Source: a virus. Taken from it: DNA of 38,837 nt. Location: positions 1-38,837 of the IMG/VR virus record IMGVR_UViG_3300025030_001440; one strand, written 5' to 3'. Shown here one piece after another: positions 22,691-31,656 of this stretch (positions within the stretch are counted from its first letter, which is position 1; every line of letters starts with the position of its first letter). Under the pieces are notes generated by a model, which was not told the DNA's origin, did no database searches, and saw nothing but the letters and a program-made list of their open reading frames with translations. The translations under genes were made by a program, and so were the position numbers.

Positions 22691-25600
22691 ATGGATCATT
22701 TTACTATAGCTTGTAGTAAATGTGGAAAACAAAAAACTCTCAAGTTTCCTACCAGAGCAACTTTATCCTGCCAATCTTGTGGAAATAAATTATCTAAAAT
22801 AGCCCTTCCACCAGATGAGGAAAATAATACAATTATTTTTAAATGTTCTAAATGTGAAAAACAATTTCCTATTAAATCTGGAATTTCTACTTATCTACAA
22901 TGCCCTTCTCCTAATTGCGGATGGGTAATTTTAGAAACGGTGGAAGCGGTTTGTTTATCTAAAATAAAAAATTGTCCTGAAAAAGAAGAATCCAAATATA
23001 TTTCAGTTCCTATTTCTGTTTCTCCTTTGATAAAAAGAAGAAAAGTTTCTTTTGAATCTTCTGACACTTCTATAAAAGTAGCTATCCCCTATTATAATGG
23101 AGGAGATAGAATTCAAAGGGCTATAAATAGTTGGATTTATCCAGAGGTTGTTTTTATTTTAACTGATGAGGCAGTTATCCCTCCGGGATCTGGGGTCTGT
23201 AGTCAATTATTTACTAATAAAAATTCTAATTCAGAAGGATTAAATAATAAAACTCAACCATATTTGATAGACATTTTATCTAAAATGGTAGAATTATTTC
23301 CAAATGAAAAATATTATGGATATTTTAATTCCGATATCATTCTCCCTTCAGGAACTTCTATTACCAGTCTTTTACCAGATGTTGGGAAAAAGATTGCTTT
23401 TCACCATCGAAGGGAATATGAAGGATCTACAAAGGAATCTCCTAGAAATTTAAATAAAAAATATCAAGTATTTTGTGGTAAAGATGGATTTGTAGCAGAA
23501 GCATCTGTAGTGAAAGATATCATAAAAAATGTAAAAGATATGGTTATAGGAGGATCATCTTGGGATGATGGATTAGCTATTTGGTGTTTTAAAAAGTATG
23601 GTAAGGATAAAGTAGATCTTCGATATGGTGAAATAAACCACGCTTTACATCAACAAGTTTGGACGGCGGATGATAAAGAATCTAGATTTAATAGAAAACA
23701 ATTAATAGAATCTGGAGTAGATGAGACCACTCGTCATTCTTTTAATTGGTTTAAAGAGGCAGATGGTGCAACCATTAAAGAAAGACAAAAATTACTAGGG
23801 TTGATTCAACCAGGAAGAATTGGCGATATAATTATCGTTCTTCCTATAGCTAAATGGTGCCATGATTTGGGATATAGAGTGGTTTGGCCCGTTGCTTCTG
23901 AATATGTTTCTTTATTTGATTATATAAATTATGTAGAAGTAGTTGATATAGAATCTGGTTTATCTGGTTCTTATAAAAAATCTAAATTTATTTTGAAAAA
24001 TAGAGAAATTACCAATATAGTGGATTTAGGCATAGGTTTTGGTAGGGATGAATCTGAGTGGGAATCATCAGGATTGTCTTTTGATGAATGGAAATATAAA
24101 GAAGCTAAAGTTCCTTTTGAGGAAAGATTTAATCTTATCATAAATAGAAATTTTCAAAAGGAATTAGATCTGCAAAAGAAATTGGATTTGTTATACAAGG
24201 AAAATTATGTAATTACCCATTCTATTGGTTCTAAAGGTAAAGTAGATTTTGATGAACACGACTCCGTAGAAATCAATCCTGTTTCTGGATTTACGGTATT
24301 TGATTGGATCGGAATAATTGAAAGAGCTTCTAAAGTTCTTTGTACAGATAGTTGCATAGCTCATTTAGTGAATCAATTAGGGCTTGCTGTAGGTAGGAGA
24401 ACTTTTCAACCTTTAGGTAATTATTTTGGAAGAACGTTAAAAATGGCTGTTCCGAAAATCAATTGGGAAGGTGAAAAGGAAGCCACTAAGATTAAAGCTC
24501 CTCGTGTTAAATCTAACAAATCAAACTGTACTCTACTTGTTTCATTACCGGGTTTACATACCGGAGACTGGCCCCTTTATCCTTTGGGGGTAGGCTATCT
24601 ATCTTCTTCGTTGAAAAGAGATAGAAATGTATCATCTATACACTTTCAAAAAGAACGTCATGTAGATGATATTCTTCCTAAAATTTTGGCTAATTCTCGC
24701 CCCGACGTTGTAGGATTTACTTGCTCTACTTTTAATCGTGGAGCAGTTCGTAAAGCTATTCAATTGGTAAAAAGTATTCTTCCAGAATCTTCCGTAGTGC
24801 TTGGGGGAGTTCACGCTACGTATTTTCCTCAACAAATGATTAAAAATTATGGGGCAGATTATGTAGTTATGGGAGAAGGAGAAAATACCCTTCGATATTT
24901 ATGTAATGCTTTAGAAGAAAAAATAGATTTGAAAAATATTCGTGGATTATCTTATTTAGATTTTCAAAACGAAGTTGCTATTAATCCTTCCGTTATTCCA
25001 ATAGATAATTTAGATGATCTTCCTTTTCCTGATTATAGTTATGCAGAACAAATAATAAGAGATAGTAAGATGGGAAGTATCATAACTTCTAGAGGATGCC
25101 CCGCTCGTTGTAATTATTGCTCTACTAGTCATTATTGGGGACAAAAAATTAGAGTTCATTCCGTAGAAAGAGTTTTAGATGAAATTGAAAGACAAATAGA
25201 TCTTTATGGAATTAAAAAGTTATTTTTTCATGACGATACTTTTAATTTATCAGAAATACGAGTTAAAGAAATTTGTCAAGGCATGATAGACAGAAAATTT
25301 AATTTAACTTGGGCCGCTCATGGAAGGGTTCACCCGGTTTCCTCCGAAATGTTAGATGCCATGGTGGAAGCTGGGTGTCGTCATATTTGTTGGGGAATAG
25401 AATCTGGATCTAAAGAAATTCTTCAATCTATGAATAAAAAAATAGACTTTCAGCAAATTGAAAGAACGTATAATTTATGCACTAAATATAAAGATGTAAT
25501 GACTACTGGGGCTTTTACCATGGTAGGATACCCAGGGGAAACGGAACAAACTATAAAAGAGACTTGTAATTTTTTAAATAAAATTCCCTTGACGGATTCC

Positions 25601-26743
25601 CCCAGTTCCTCCGTTTTATACGTTCTTCCGGGGACTCAAGTTTATAAGCAACTAGAAGATCGAATTGGGGATTCATATTGGGAAGATACGGATGATGTAT
25701 TTTATAATACTACTGAACACTCTTTGGAAACTCTTCATAAATGGGCAGGAATGGTAGGGGGCAGTGGAAATAGATTACCATTTGATATTAAAAAACATTT
25801 TTGGGATGGTGTTTTAATAGGAAAAATCCCTTCTCCTAAACCTCCTTCTTTAGATTTTAAAAAAAATTCTGATTGCCCCTTACATTTCTTTACTATAGTT
25901 TTGAATGGAATGCCTTTCATAAGATACCATATAAGAATGTTGCAATCCCTTCCGTTTGATTGGCATTGGCATATTGTAGAGGGAGTAGCAGATTTAAAGT
26001 ATGATACCCAATGGTCAATAGCATTAGGTGGTAAGATAGTAGATAAAATTCATAATAATGGATTGAGTAATGACGGCACTACAGAATATTTAGATTTATT
26101 AAAACAATTATTCCCAAATAAGATTTCTGTATATAGGAAAGGAAATGGTAATTTTTGGGATGGTAAAGTGGATATGGTTAACGCCCCTATTTCATATTTA
26201 CCAGATAATTGTATACTTTGGCAAGTAGATGTAGATGAATTTTGGGATTTAAAAAGCATAAATAGAATGATAAAAATGTTTAAAGATGATAAAGAAAAGA
26301 TGGCTGCTTATGTATATTGTCATTATTTCGTAGGTCCAAAAAAATATGTAGCATCTATGAATACTTGGGCTACTTTACCGGAAGATTGGTTACGAGTATT
26401 TAGATTTTACAAAGGATTTCATTGGAAAAAACATGAGCCTCCGACGTTAGTGGATAAAGATGGAAAAGATTGGGGCAGAGAAAAATTTATATCTAGAGAT
26501 GATACGTTAAGAAATGGAATCTCTTTTCAACATTTTGCCTATGTAGATTATAAACAAGTTGAATTTAAGGAAATTTATTATGGTTATTCAGGGGCTATAA
26601 ACAATTGGAAAAAGATGCAAAATACTAATGGAGAAGAAATTAACCCTCGTAAATTTTTACCATGGGCAGGAGATGCTTTAGTGAAAAATTGGAGTGATTA
26701 TAATGGAGAAAAATTACTTTACCCAGGCGAATGGATGTTATGA
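22691..26743 (+). CDS. Multidomain glycosyltransferase / cobalamin-binding radical SAM fusion
   Basis: A 1350-residue chain. Residues 1-80 hold two zinc ribbons (C8, C11, C27, C30; C52, C55, C71, C76). About 128-350 is GT-A-like, starting IKVAIPYYNGGDRI with YYGYFNSDIILP as its metal site. About 368-600 resembles GT9 (LIQPGRIGDIIIVLPIAKW; CTDSCIAHLVNQLG). About 613-745 is a B12-binding Rossmann domain without the DxHxxG signature. About 790-1010 is a radical SAM domain with CPARCNYC (C803, C807, C810) and GIESGSKEILQSMNK. About 1060-1350 is a second GT-A-like domain with QVDVDEF (D1180, D1182). Enzymes of this radical SAM type often methylate unactivated carbons. A sugar-building and methylating multi-enzyme is inferred; one continuous frame argues against a sequencing join. 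Confidence 0.82.
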   Translation: MDHFTIACSKCGKQKTLKFPTRATLSCQSCGNKLSKIALPPDEENNTIIFKCSKCEKQFPIKSGISTYLQCPSPNCGWVILETVEAVCLSKIKNCPEKEESKYISVPISVSPLIKRRKVSFESSDTSIKVAIPYYNGGDRIQRAINSWIYPEVVFILTDEAVIPPGSGVCSQLFTNKNSNSEGLNNKTQPYLIDILSKMVELFPNEKYYGYFNSDIILPSGTSITSLLPDVGKKIAFHHRREYEGSTKESPRNLNKKYQVFCGKDGFVAEASVVKDIIKNVKDMVIGGSSWDDGLAIWCFKKYGKDKVDLRYGEINHALHQQVWTADDKESRFNRKQLIESGVDETTRHSFNWFKEADGATIKERQKLLGLIQPGRIGDIIIVLPIAKWCHDLGYRVVWPVASEYVSLFDYINYVEVVDIESGLSGSYKKSKFILKNREITNIVDLGIGFGRDESEWESSGLSFDEWKYKEAKVPFEERFNLIINRNFQKELDLQKKLDLLYKENYVITHSIGSKGKVDFDEHDSVEINPVSGFTVFDWIGIIERASKVLCTDSCIAHLVNQLGLAVGRRTFQPLGNYFGRTLKMAVPKINWEGEKEATKIKAPRVKSNKSNCTLLVSLPGLHTGDWPLYPLGVGYLSSSLKRDRNVSSIHFQKERHVDDILPKILANSRPDVVGFTCSTFNRGAVRKAIQLVKSILPESSVVLGGVHATYFPQQMIKNYGADYVVMGEGENTLRYLCNALEEKIDLKNIRGLSYLDFQNEVAINPSVIPIDNLDDLPFPDYSYAEQIIRDSKMGSIITSRGCPARCNYCSTSHYWGQKIRVHSVERVLDEIERQIDLYGIKKLFFHDDTFNLSEIRVKEICQGMIDRKFNLTWAAHGRVHPVSSEMLDAMVEAGCRHICWGIESGSKEILQSMNKKIDFQQIERTYNLCTKYKDVMTTGAFTMVGYPGETEQTIKETCNFLNKIPLTDSPSSSVLYVLPGTQVYKQLEDRIGDSYWEDTDDVFYNTTEHSLETLHKWAGMVGGSGNRLPFDIKKHFWDGVLIGKIPSPKPPSLDFKKNSDCPLHFFTIVLNGMPFIRYHIRMLQSLPFDWHWHIVEGVADLKYDTQWSIALGGKIVDKIHNNGLSNDGTTEYLDLLKQLFPNKISVYRKGNGNFWDGKVDMVNAPISYLPDNCILWQVDVDEFWDLKSINRMIKMFKDDKEKMAAYVYCHYFVGPKKYVASMNTWATLPEDWLRVFRFYKGFHWKKHEPPTLVDKDGKDWGREKFISRDDTLRNGISFQHFAYVDYKQVEFKEIYYGYSGAINNWKKMQNTNGEEINPRKFLPWAGDALVKNWSDYNGEKLLYPGEWML

Positions 26744-27537
26744 ATAATATAGATATTTCTCAGAAAACTTGGCATGTTAATAAGTACAAAGAAATGTTAG
26801 AAAAAGGACCAGAGGCTTGGGATGGACTTATTAATCCCGATAGTATATGGTACTTCTTGCACACAGATTGCATAGATAAAATTAAGGAATTTTTTCAAAA
26901 TATACCTCCATCTACTTTTCTTACTTTGGGAGATGGGTACTGCGGGAGAGAAGCTATTCATATAAAAAGATTTGGGTTTGGTCATAAAGTTCACGCTTCT
27001 GATTGGCAACCTTGTCTTATAGAATTGGCGCACAGTATGGGACTAGTAGATGAGTTTTCAAACCAAGATATGAATTCGTTAACTTTTGAAGATAATTCTT
27101 TTGACTTTGTTTTTATAAAAGAATCTCTTCATCATATGTCTAAACCATATCTTGGGCTTTATGAAATGTTTCGTGTGGCGAAAAAGGGAGTTATTTTGAT
27201 AGAACCGAGTGGGGATAATGAACCCCGTTATCATTTCAATAATTTTGAACCAACGGGAAATTATATGTTTGGTTTTTCATCCCACGAATTAGTTAAAATA
27301 GGTCTAGCTTACGGATTTAAAAACTTTGTAGTAACGTATGCTTCCGTTCATTTTGGACGACATAATATTGATAATATTAATGCAGGGAAAGTAGATGAGG
27401 AGAAAAGGAGATTGATAAATTTAGATAATCAACTTCCCTTGAAAGATAGGCCATTATTAATATTTTTCTTTTTGAAAGAAGAAAAACTTTTAGATGCTTT
27501 TAAAGATGAAAATAGATTTAAGAAAGTGAGGATCTAA
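26731..27537 (+). CDS. Class I SAM-dependent methyltransferase
   Basis: The fold is shown by FLTLGDGYCGREAIHIKRFG (SAM motif I, about residues 63-82), HASDWQPCLIELA, and SFDFVFIKESLHHM, typical of Methyltransf_11/25 enzymes. The C-terminal part (PTGNYMFGFSSHELVKIG) is typical of sugar methyltransferases near glycosyltransferases. ATG 26731 overlaps the previous gene by 13 bases; ATG 26740, overlapping the stop as ATGA, is the alternative start. A glycan is the likely substrate from its context; N-, O- or C-methylation cannot be told. Confidence 0.78.
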   Translation: MDVMNNIDISQKTWHVNKYKEMLEKGPEAWDGLINPDSIWYFLHTDCIDKIKEFFQNIPPSTFLTLGDGYCGREAIHIKRFGFGHKVHASDWQPCLIELAHSMGLVDEFSNQDMNSLTFEDNSFDFVFIKESLHHMSKPYLGLYEMFRVAKKGVILIEPSGDNEPRYHFNNFEPTGNYMFGFSSHELVKIGLAYGFKNFVVTYASVHFGRHNIDNINAGKVDEEKRRLINLDNQLPLKDRPLLIFFFLKEEKLLDAFKDENRFKKVRI

Positions 27538-27539
27538 AT

Positions 27540-28109
27540 TTGGTTCCCCATTATGCTGATTTTAAGGATAGAATATCTTCCGTAGAGGGCCTTTTATTTC
27601 CGGGGGAGGATGAATTTCTTTTTAATATGTCTGCCCAAATGCCTGAAGATGGCGTTATAGTTGAAATGGGTAGTTATTTGGGAAAGTCTTCAGTATCCTT
27701 GGGATTTCCTTGCTTAGGAACTAAACGAAAAGTTTACTGCATAGATCTTTGGGGAACAGAATCTTGGTTTACTAGTTGGAAGGAAACGATAAATAAATTT
27801 GGACTTTCTGAAAATGTAATTCCGTTGAGAGGATATGCTGGAGATATTTTACGAGATTGGGAAAAGTTGACCGGGGGAATAAAAATAAATATGGTATTTA
27901 ATGATACTTCTCATTGTCTCCCAAGTGTTCTGAACGAGTTCGTTTTGGTTTATCCGTGGGTAAAAAATGAAGGGGTAATGGCTTTTCATGATTATACTCA
28001 TGCATCTTACCCCGACGTAGCTAAAACTTGGGAAGTAGTGAAAACGATGTTATTGAATCATAAATCCATGGGATCAATTGTTTTAGGTAGAAAGGTTGAA
28101 ATCAAATGA
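27540..28109 (+). CDS. Class I methyltransferase (Methyltransf_24-like)
   Basis: TTG start with GAGG eight bases upstream. Motif I is VIVEMGSYLGKSSVSL (about residues 39-54), followed by KVYCIDLWG with the SAM-ribose acidic residue. A later NMVFNDTSHCLPSVLNEF and GVMAFHDYTH match the Asp/His metal site pattern of small sugar O-methyltransferases in this family. At 189 residues it is a single catalytic domain. It overlaps the next gene by ATGA and the three methyltransferase-like genes (26731-28789) are contiguous, which suggests sequential action on one substrate. Confidence 0.75.
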   Translation: MVPHYADFKDRISSVEGLLFPGEDEFLFNMSAQMPEDGVIVEMGSYLGKSSVSLGFPCLGTKRKVYCIDLWGTESWFTSWKETINKFGLSENVIPLRGYAGDILRDWEKLTGGIKINMVFNDTSHCLPSVLNEFVLVYPWVKNEGVMAFHDYTHASYPDVAKTWEVVKTMLLNHKSMGSIVLGRKVEIK

Positions 28110-28789
28110 ATTTAATGATGGTCGATGCTCTATCAACTTTTGGTAAGACTTTGCGAGGAGTTATTCAAGATGTTAAGCCTAAGAAAATTATAGAAACTGG
28201 GACGTATTTGGGCAAAGGTACTACCACCGTAATAGCATCGGCTTTGAGAGATTTTAATATTGACTCTACAAAATTTTACTCAATAGAAGTAAATCCTCAA
28301 TATTTTCGATCTGCATATATCCATCTTAGAGATATGGGTTTATTAGATTACGTGATGTTGATAAACGGATTATCTATATTCAGAAAACAACTTCCAAATA
28401 AAGATGAAATTAAGAAGAATTTTTTGGATAAAGAATGGCCCAAAGAAGTCTATATCGACCATAGTAAAGAAACTAGAGTTGATCGTTACTTCGAAGAAAC
28501 TAACTTTGATAATGTTCCAGAAGGAGTATTATTAACTTGTTTAGGAAAATTAAGTCAATCTCCTGATTTGGTACTTCTTGATAGTGGTGGTCATATAGGA
28601 GGGATCGAATTCGATACTTTGATTCCCGTTTTAAAGAAGGAATGTATTATTGCATTAGATGATGTTTTTCACGTAAAGCATTATACAAATTTGAAAAAAA
28701 TAGAAAAAGATCCTAGATTCAAAATTTTATATTTATCTAAAGAAAAATTTGGGTACTGTATAACTCATTTTCGACCGGAGGTAACTTGA
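28106..28789 (+). CDS. Class I SAM methyltransferase-like protein
   Basis: The 227-residue protein has KKIIETGTYLGKGTTTVIAS (about residues 26-45) as SAM motif I, KFYSIEVNPQYF as the acidic strand and DLVLLDSGGHIGGIEFD plus CIIALDDVFHVKHY as the later catalytic strands. This is the pattern of small methyltransferases acting on sugars or peptides. An insert of about 45 residues (112-160, charged) between them is unusual. The start overlaps the previous stop (ATGA). The substrate is unknown, presumably the same glycan as its neighbours. Confidence 0.68.
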   Translation: MNLMMVDALSTFGKTLRGVIQDVKPKKIIETGTYLGKGTTTVIASALRDFNIDSTKFYSIEVNPQYFRSAYIHLRDMGLLDYVMLINGLSIFRKQLPNKDEIKKNFLDKEWPKEVYIDHSKETRVDRYFEETNFDNVPEGVLLTCLGKLSQSPDLVLLDSGGHIGGIEFDTLIPVLKKECIIALDDVFHVKHYTNLKKIEKDPRFKILYLSKEKFGYCITHFRPEVT

Positions 28790-29805
28790 ATCCATTAAAA
28801 CTTTTCTGGGGAACGGTAACAACTGATAAAAACGTCGGAAACTTATTCGGCTACCGCACCCATAATACCATGCTTCGTAAATATACTGAAATGAGGGATG
28901 ATGTAATAATAGTTGGTACTATAGATGAAGCAGATGCATGTTTATATATCACCACTCCAGAAGTATTCAATTCCCGTCCAGATAAACCCACCTTTCTTTT
29001 TACGATGTTCGAAGCGACCCGTCTTCATGAAATGTATGCAGAGAAAATTCAGAAAGCGGACTTCATTTTAGTTCCTAGTAATTTTGTAAAAGGTATTTTT
29101 TCACCCCATTTTCCAGAAGATAAAATTTGGGTAGTTCCGCATGGAGTAGAAGAAGATTTTGGATTTGTACTCCGAAAAAGGAACCCAAAAAAATTTCGTT
29201 ACTTATGGATAGGTGCTCCGAATCCAAGGAAAGGATATCAAGAACTTATCTACGTTTGGGGGAAACTTGGTCTCGCTTCTAATCCAGAAATAGAGTTATA
29301 TATAAAAACAACACGTGTTCCTAACGTGACGATTCAAAAAAAGGGAAACGTTATTTTAGACAGTAGAATCGCTACTAAGGAGGAAATGATAAAAATTTAT
29401 CAAGATGCCCATTGCTTTGTTTGGCCAACTCGCGGTGAAGGATTCGGATTGCCGTTGGCAGAGGCCATGGCGACGGGACTTCCTTGCATAGCCACGGGAT
29501 TTAGTGGGGTGCTAGATTTCTTTGATAAAAAAGTAGGATACCCTTTGAAATATAAATTAGGGTTGATGGACATGACCTCTCCGATATACGGGGATATGGG
29601 TAAGGTGGAAGCGGCTTTCCCTGATGTAGCTGATTTAGTAGAGAATATGGTTTTTGTTAAAAATAATTATAAGCATGCCTTGGAAAAAGGAAGATTAGCA
29701 AGTCATCGGATAAAAAGTAGATTTACGTGGGAAAATTCTGCTGAAACTTTAGTCAACTCTATCCGAGCAGGATTGGAGGAGAATAGAAATGCCTTATGCC
29801 ACTAA
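28786..29805 (+). CDS. Family 4 glycosyltransferase
   Basis: GT-B fold retaining sugar transferase. TTG start overlaps the previous stop (TTGA), with CGGAGG upstream. The N-terminal domain includes VPSNFVKGIF and VVPHGVEEDF; the C-terminal half has YLWIGAPNPRKGYQELI and the donor-site motif RGEGFGLPLAEAMATGLP with conserved Glu residues. At 339 residues it matches the family. It ends the second cassette and overlaps the start of the connector gene by 17 bases, so the cassette is fully embedded in the late operon rather than a separate unit. Confidence 0.85.
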   Translation: MNPLKLFWGTVTTDKNVGNLFGYRTHNTMLRKYTEMRDDVIIVGTIDEADACLYITTPEVFNSRPDKPTFLFTMFEATRLHEMYAEKIQKADFILVPSNFVKGIFSPHFPEDKIWVVPHGVEEDFGFVLRKRNPKKFRYLWIGAPNPRKGYQELIYVWGKLGLASNPEIELYIKTTRVPNVTIQKKGNVILDSRIATKEEMIKIYQDAHCFVWPTRGEGFGLPLAEAMATGLPCIATGFSGVLDFFDKKVGYPLKYKLGLMDMTSPIYGDMGKVEAAFPDVADLVENMVFVKNNYKHALEKGRLASHRIKSRFTWENSAETLVNSIRAGLEENRNALCH

Positions 29806-30352
29806 AGTACAAGTTAAAGCATATTTGGAAATTAAGACTTCTGAAATTAGTAAGGATGATTTAATTGACGCTTTGATCGGTTTCTGCGATGAATTTATCA
29901 ATGAATATTGTAATAGAACTTTTACTCAGGCAGCTGTAACAGAGTACCACGATGGTGGATCAAATAAAGTATTTCTTAATAGATTCCCTGTAGCATCTTC
30001 TCCGGCAGTTCAAGTTTGGGATAGTTGGGATAGGTCTTATGCCAGTACGGATTTAATCGACTCCGATGATTATTTTGTAGATACTGAAAATGGTATCCTT
30101 AAATTTGATTATGATATTGGAGGATCTCCGGGAGCGGTAAAAGTTACTTATACTGGTGGGTATTCTACCATTCCCGGTCCTATAACTCAGGCTTGTATTG
30201 AATTGGTAGCTAGAAAATTGAAAGAGGGTCCTAGTGGAGGGTTAGGGGTTCCTAGTAGATCCCTTCCTAATGGGGGTAGTGTAACATTTGAAATTGGTGC
30301 TCTTCTTTCTCAAACTAAGATAGCTCTAGATGCCTACAGTGTATTACCCTAA
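29789..30352 (+). CDS. Head-tail connector protein (HK97 gp6-like)
   Basis: Connector that joins the portal to the tail. Residues 1-45 are helical (TKVQVKAYLEIKTSEISKDDLIDALIGFCDEFINEY), as in gp6/gp15-type adaptors. A middle beta part with DSDDYFVDTENGILKFDYD and VKVTYTGGYSTIPGPI is the classic Phage_connect/gp6-like signature, followed by ITQACIELVARKLKEG. GGAGGAG precedes the ATG. Its stop codon is overlapped by nine bases by the antisense tnpB gene; the insertion has left the connector frame intact or replaced only its last codons. Confidence 0.85.
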   Translation: MPYATKVQVKAYLEIKTSEISKDDLIDALIGFCDEFINEYCNRTFTQAAVTEYHDGGSNKVFLNRFPVASSPAVQVWDSWDRSYASTDLIDSDDYFVDTENGILKFDYDIGGSPGAVKVTYTGGYSTIPGPITQACIELVARKLKEGPSGGLGVPSRSLPNGGSVTFEIGALLSQTKIALDAYSVLP

Positions 30353-31558
30353 ATGAAGCAACTTTCGTCGCTTCAACATAGGATTTCCGGTTTCACGAGC
30401 ACTAGCAAGGACAGAGGACTTACGTCCTCTGCCTTGGCTGACGGTGCCTCCACCGGCAGTCACGGCGATCCCCGCCGCGATCATTCTTTGGGCTTCATTT
30501 CTAATATTCTTAGCGGCATTGACATCGCGGTCGTGCAAGGTCTTGCACCTATCGCATCGCCAAGAACGAATGTTAAGAGGCATCTCAGATTGAACATGAA
30601 GACAGACGGAGCAAGCTTTGCTAGAGGGGAAGAAACGATTCACTTTGATGAAACCTTTTCCTACCCTCTCAGTTTTATAACGGAGGAATTCAACCAAAGT
30701 TCCCCATCCTACATCGCTGATAGCCTTAGCAAGTTTATGATTCTTCATCATACCTTTAACATGCAAATCCTCGACGGCAATGACTTGGTTTTCGTCAACA
30801 AGCCGTCGAGAAATCTTATGGAGATAATCTTTCCTACAATTAACAACCTTTTCATGGGCCTTAGCTACCAAAATTCTGGCTTTGTTTCTAGATTTACTTC
30901 CTTTCATTTTTCTAGAAAGTTTTTTCTGTTTCCTTTTCAAATTCTTTTCAGCCTTCAAAAGATGGCGAGGATTATCAAATTTAGCCCCATCACTAGTAAT
31001 AGCAAGATGATTCAAACCAACATCAATTCCAATAACTTTTCCTTCAAAAGAAGGAGAAGGAATGGGAACCCCATTATCCGTCAGAATAGAAGCAAAATAT
31101 TTACCAGAAGGAACACGACTAATCGTAACAGTTTTGATTTTACCTATGATTTCTCTGTGAATGATGGCTTTTACCAAACCAATTTTAGGAAGGTAAATTT
31201 TATTTTCTACAATTTTAACGCTTTGTGGGTATTGAATAGATTGATTTCCTCTTTTAGATTTGAATTTAGGATACTTTGCTCGACGTTCAAAAAAGTTTAT
31301 GAAAGCTCGGGACATATGAAGACAAACGGATGTCAACACCTGACTATGTGTTTCAGAAAGCCAAGGATACTCTTCTTTAAGTTTAGGAAGACGATAAGTC
31401 AATCCAAACTGACTAAAACCTTTCCCCGTTTCTTGATAAACTTTTTGGGTTTCTGCAAGGCTATTATTCCAAAGCCATCTAGCACAACCAAACGCTTTTG
31501 CAAGAGATTCTTCTTGCAAAGCGGACGGGTAGATGCGGATTTTGGTGGCTGTTAACAT
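30344..31558 (-). CDS. tnpB: TnpB RNA-guided nuclease
   Basis: TnpB proteins are RNA-guided DNA nucleases, the ancestors of Cas12. I start at ATG 31558 (MLTATKIRIYPS), the normal family N-terminus; 35 in-frame residues upstream look like element end. The 404-residue protein keeps every RuvC residue: VIGIDVGLNHLA (D179), VIAVEDLHVKGM (E263) and HDRDVNAAKN (D345). The four-Cys zinc finger is intact (C316, C319, C335, C338). It therefore looks active. The last codons overlap the connector stop. The 3' end of the coding strand also specifies the omega RNA. It opposes all neighbouring late genes. Confidence 0.92.
   Translation of the reverse strand: MLTATKIRIYPSALQEESLAKAFGCARWLWNNSLAETQKVYQETGKGFSQFGLTYRLPKLKEEYPWLSETHSQVLTSVCLHMSRAFINFFERRAKYPKFKSKRGNQSIQYPQSVKIVENKIYLPKIGLVKAIIHREIIGKIKTVTISRVPSGKYFASILTDNGVPIPSPSFEGKVIGIDVGLNHLAITSDGAKFDNPRHLLKAEKNLKRKQKKLSRKMKGSKSRNKARILVAKAHEKVVNCRKDYLHKISRRLVDENQVIAVEDLHVKGMMKNHKLAKAISDVGWGTLVEFLRYKTERVGKGFIKVNRFFPSSKACSVCLHVQSEMPLNIRSWRCDRCKTLHDRDVNAAKNIRNEAQRMIAAGIAVTAGGGTVSQGRGRKSSVLASARETGNPMLKRRKLLHLG
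30354..30487 (-). ncRNA. Probable TnpB omega RNA
   Basis: On the tnpB strand the 3' end of the gene folds well. GGCAC near 30448-30444 pairs with GTGCT near 30402-30398. Inside, CAAGGC-AGAGGAC pairs with GTCCTCT-G(T)CCTTG around a GTAA tetraloop (30437-30406). A terminal stem TGAAGCGAC/GTTGCTTCA with a GAAA loop lies at 30375-30354. Omega RNAs of TnpB systems overlap the gene's 3' end and run to the element end, so this is the expected place. The 5' limit is taken from where a second copy (33866 on) begins to match. Confidence 0.7.
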
Positions 31559-31562
31559 GATA

Positions 31563-31576
31563 TTAGTATATACTAA
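31563..31576. repeat. 14-base perfect palindrome beside tnpB start
   Basis: TTAGTATATACTAA reads the same on both strands and lies four bases upstream of the tnpB start codon on its strand. It may be the left-end hairpin of the element or a repressor/promoter site for tnpB. Confidence 0.5.
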
Positions 31577-31656
31577 ATTCGTAGTAAGTAAAAGAAATAT
31601 TTTCTTTTGGAAATGAAATTTGTTATTCTCTTGATCTAAATTGAAAGGCGCAGAAA

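Larger units (their letters stand above)
30353..31650 (-). mobile_element. IS200/IS605-family element with tnpB only
   Basis: A single antisense gene, tnpB, lies between the connector and the gp10-like gene. No TnpA (Y1 transposase) gene is present, so the element is of the IS1341-like kind or has lost it. Next to the tnpB start (31563-31576) is a 14-base perfect palindrome. At its 3' side (30354-30375) is a nine-base-pair hairpin with a GAAA loop. Exact ends are not proven; the limits given are the plausible gap between the phage genes, and flanking direct repeats are not expected for this family. Confidence 0.7.

Noticed and set aside
30353-31555. 400-residue forward reading frame opposite tnpB
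   Set aside because: It is the exact antisense of tnpB, no family motifs, and no ribosome site; the minus strand clearly encodes an intact TnpB.
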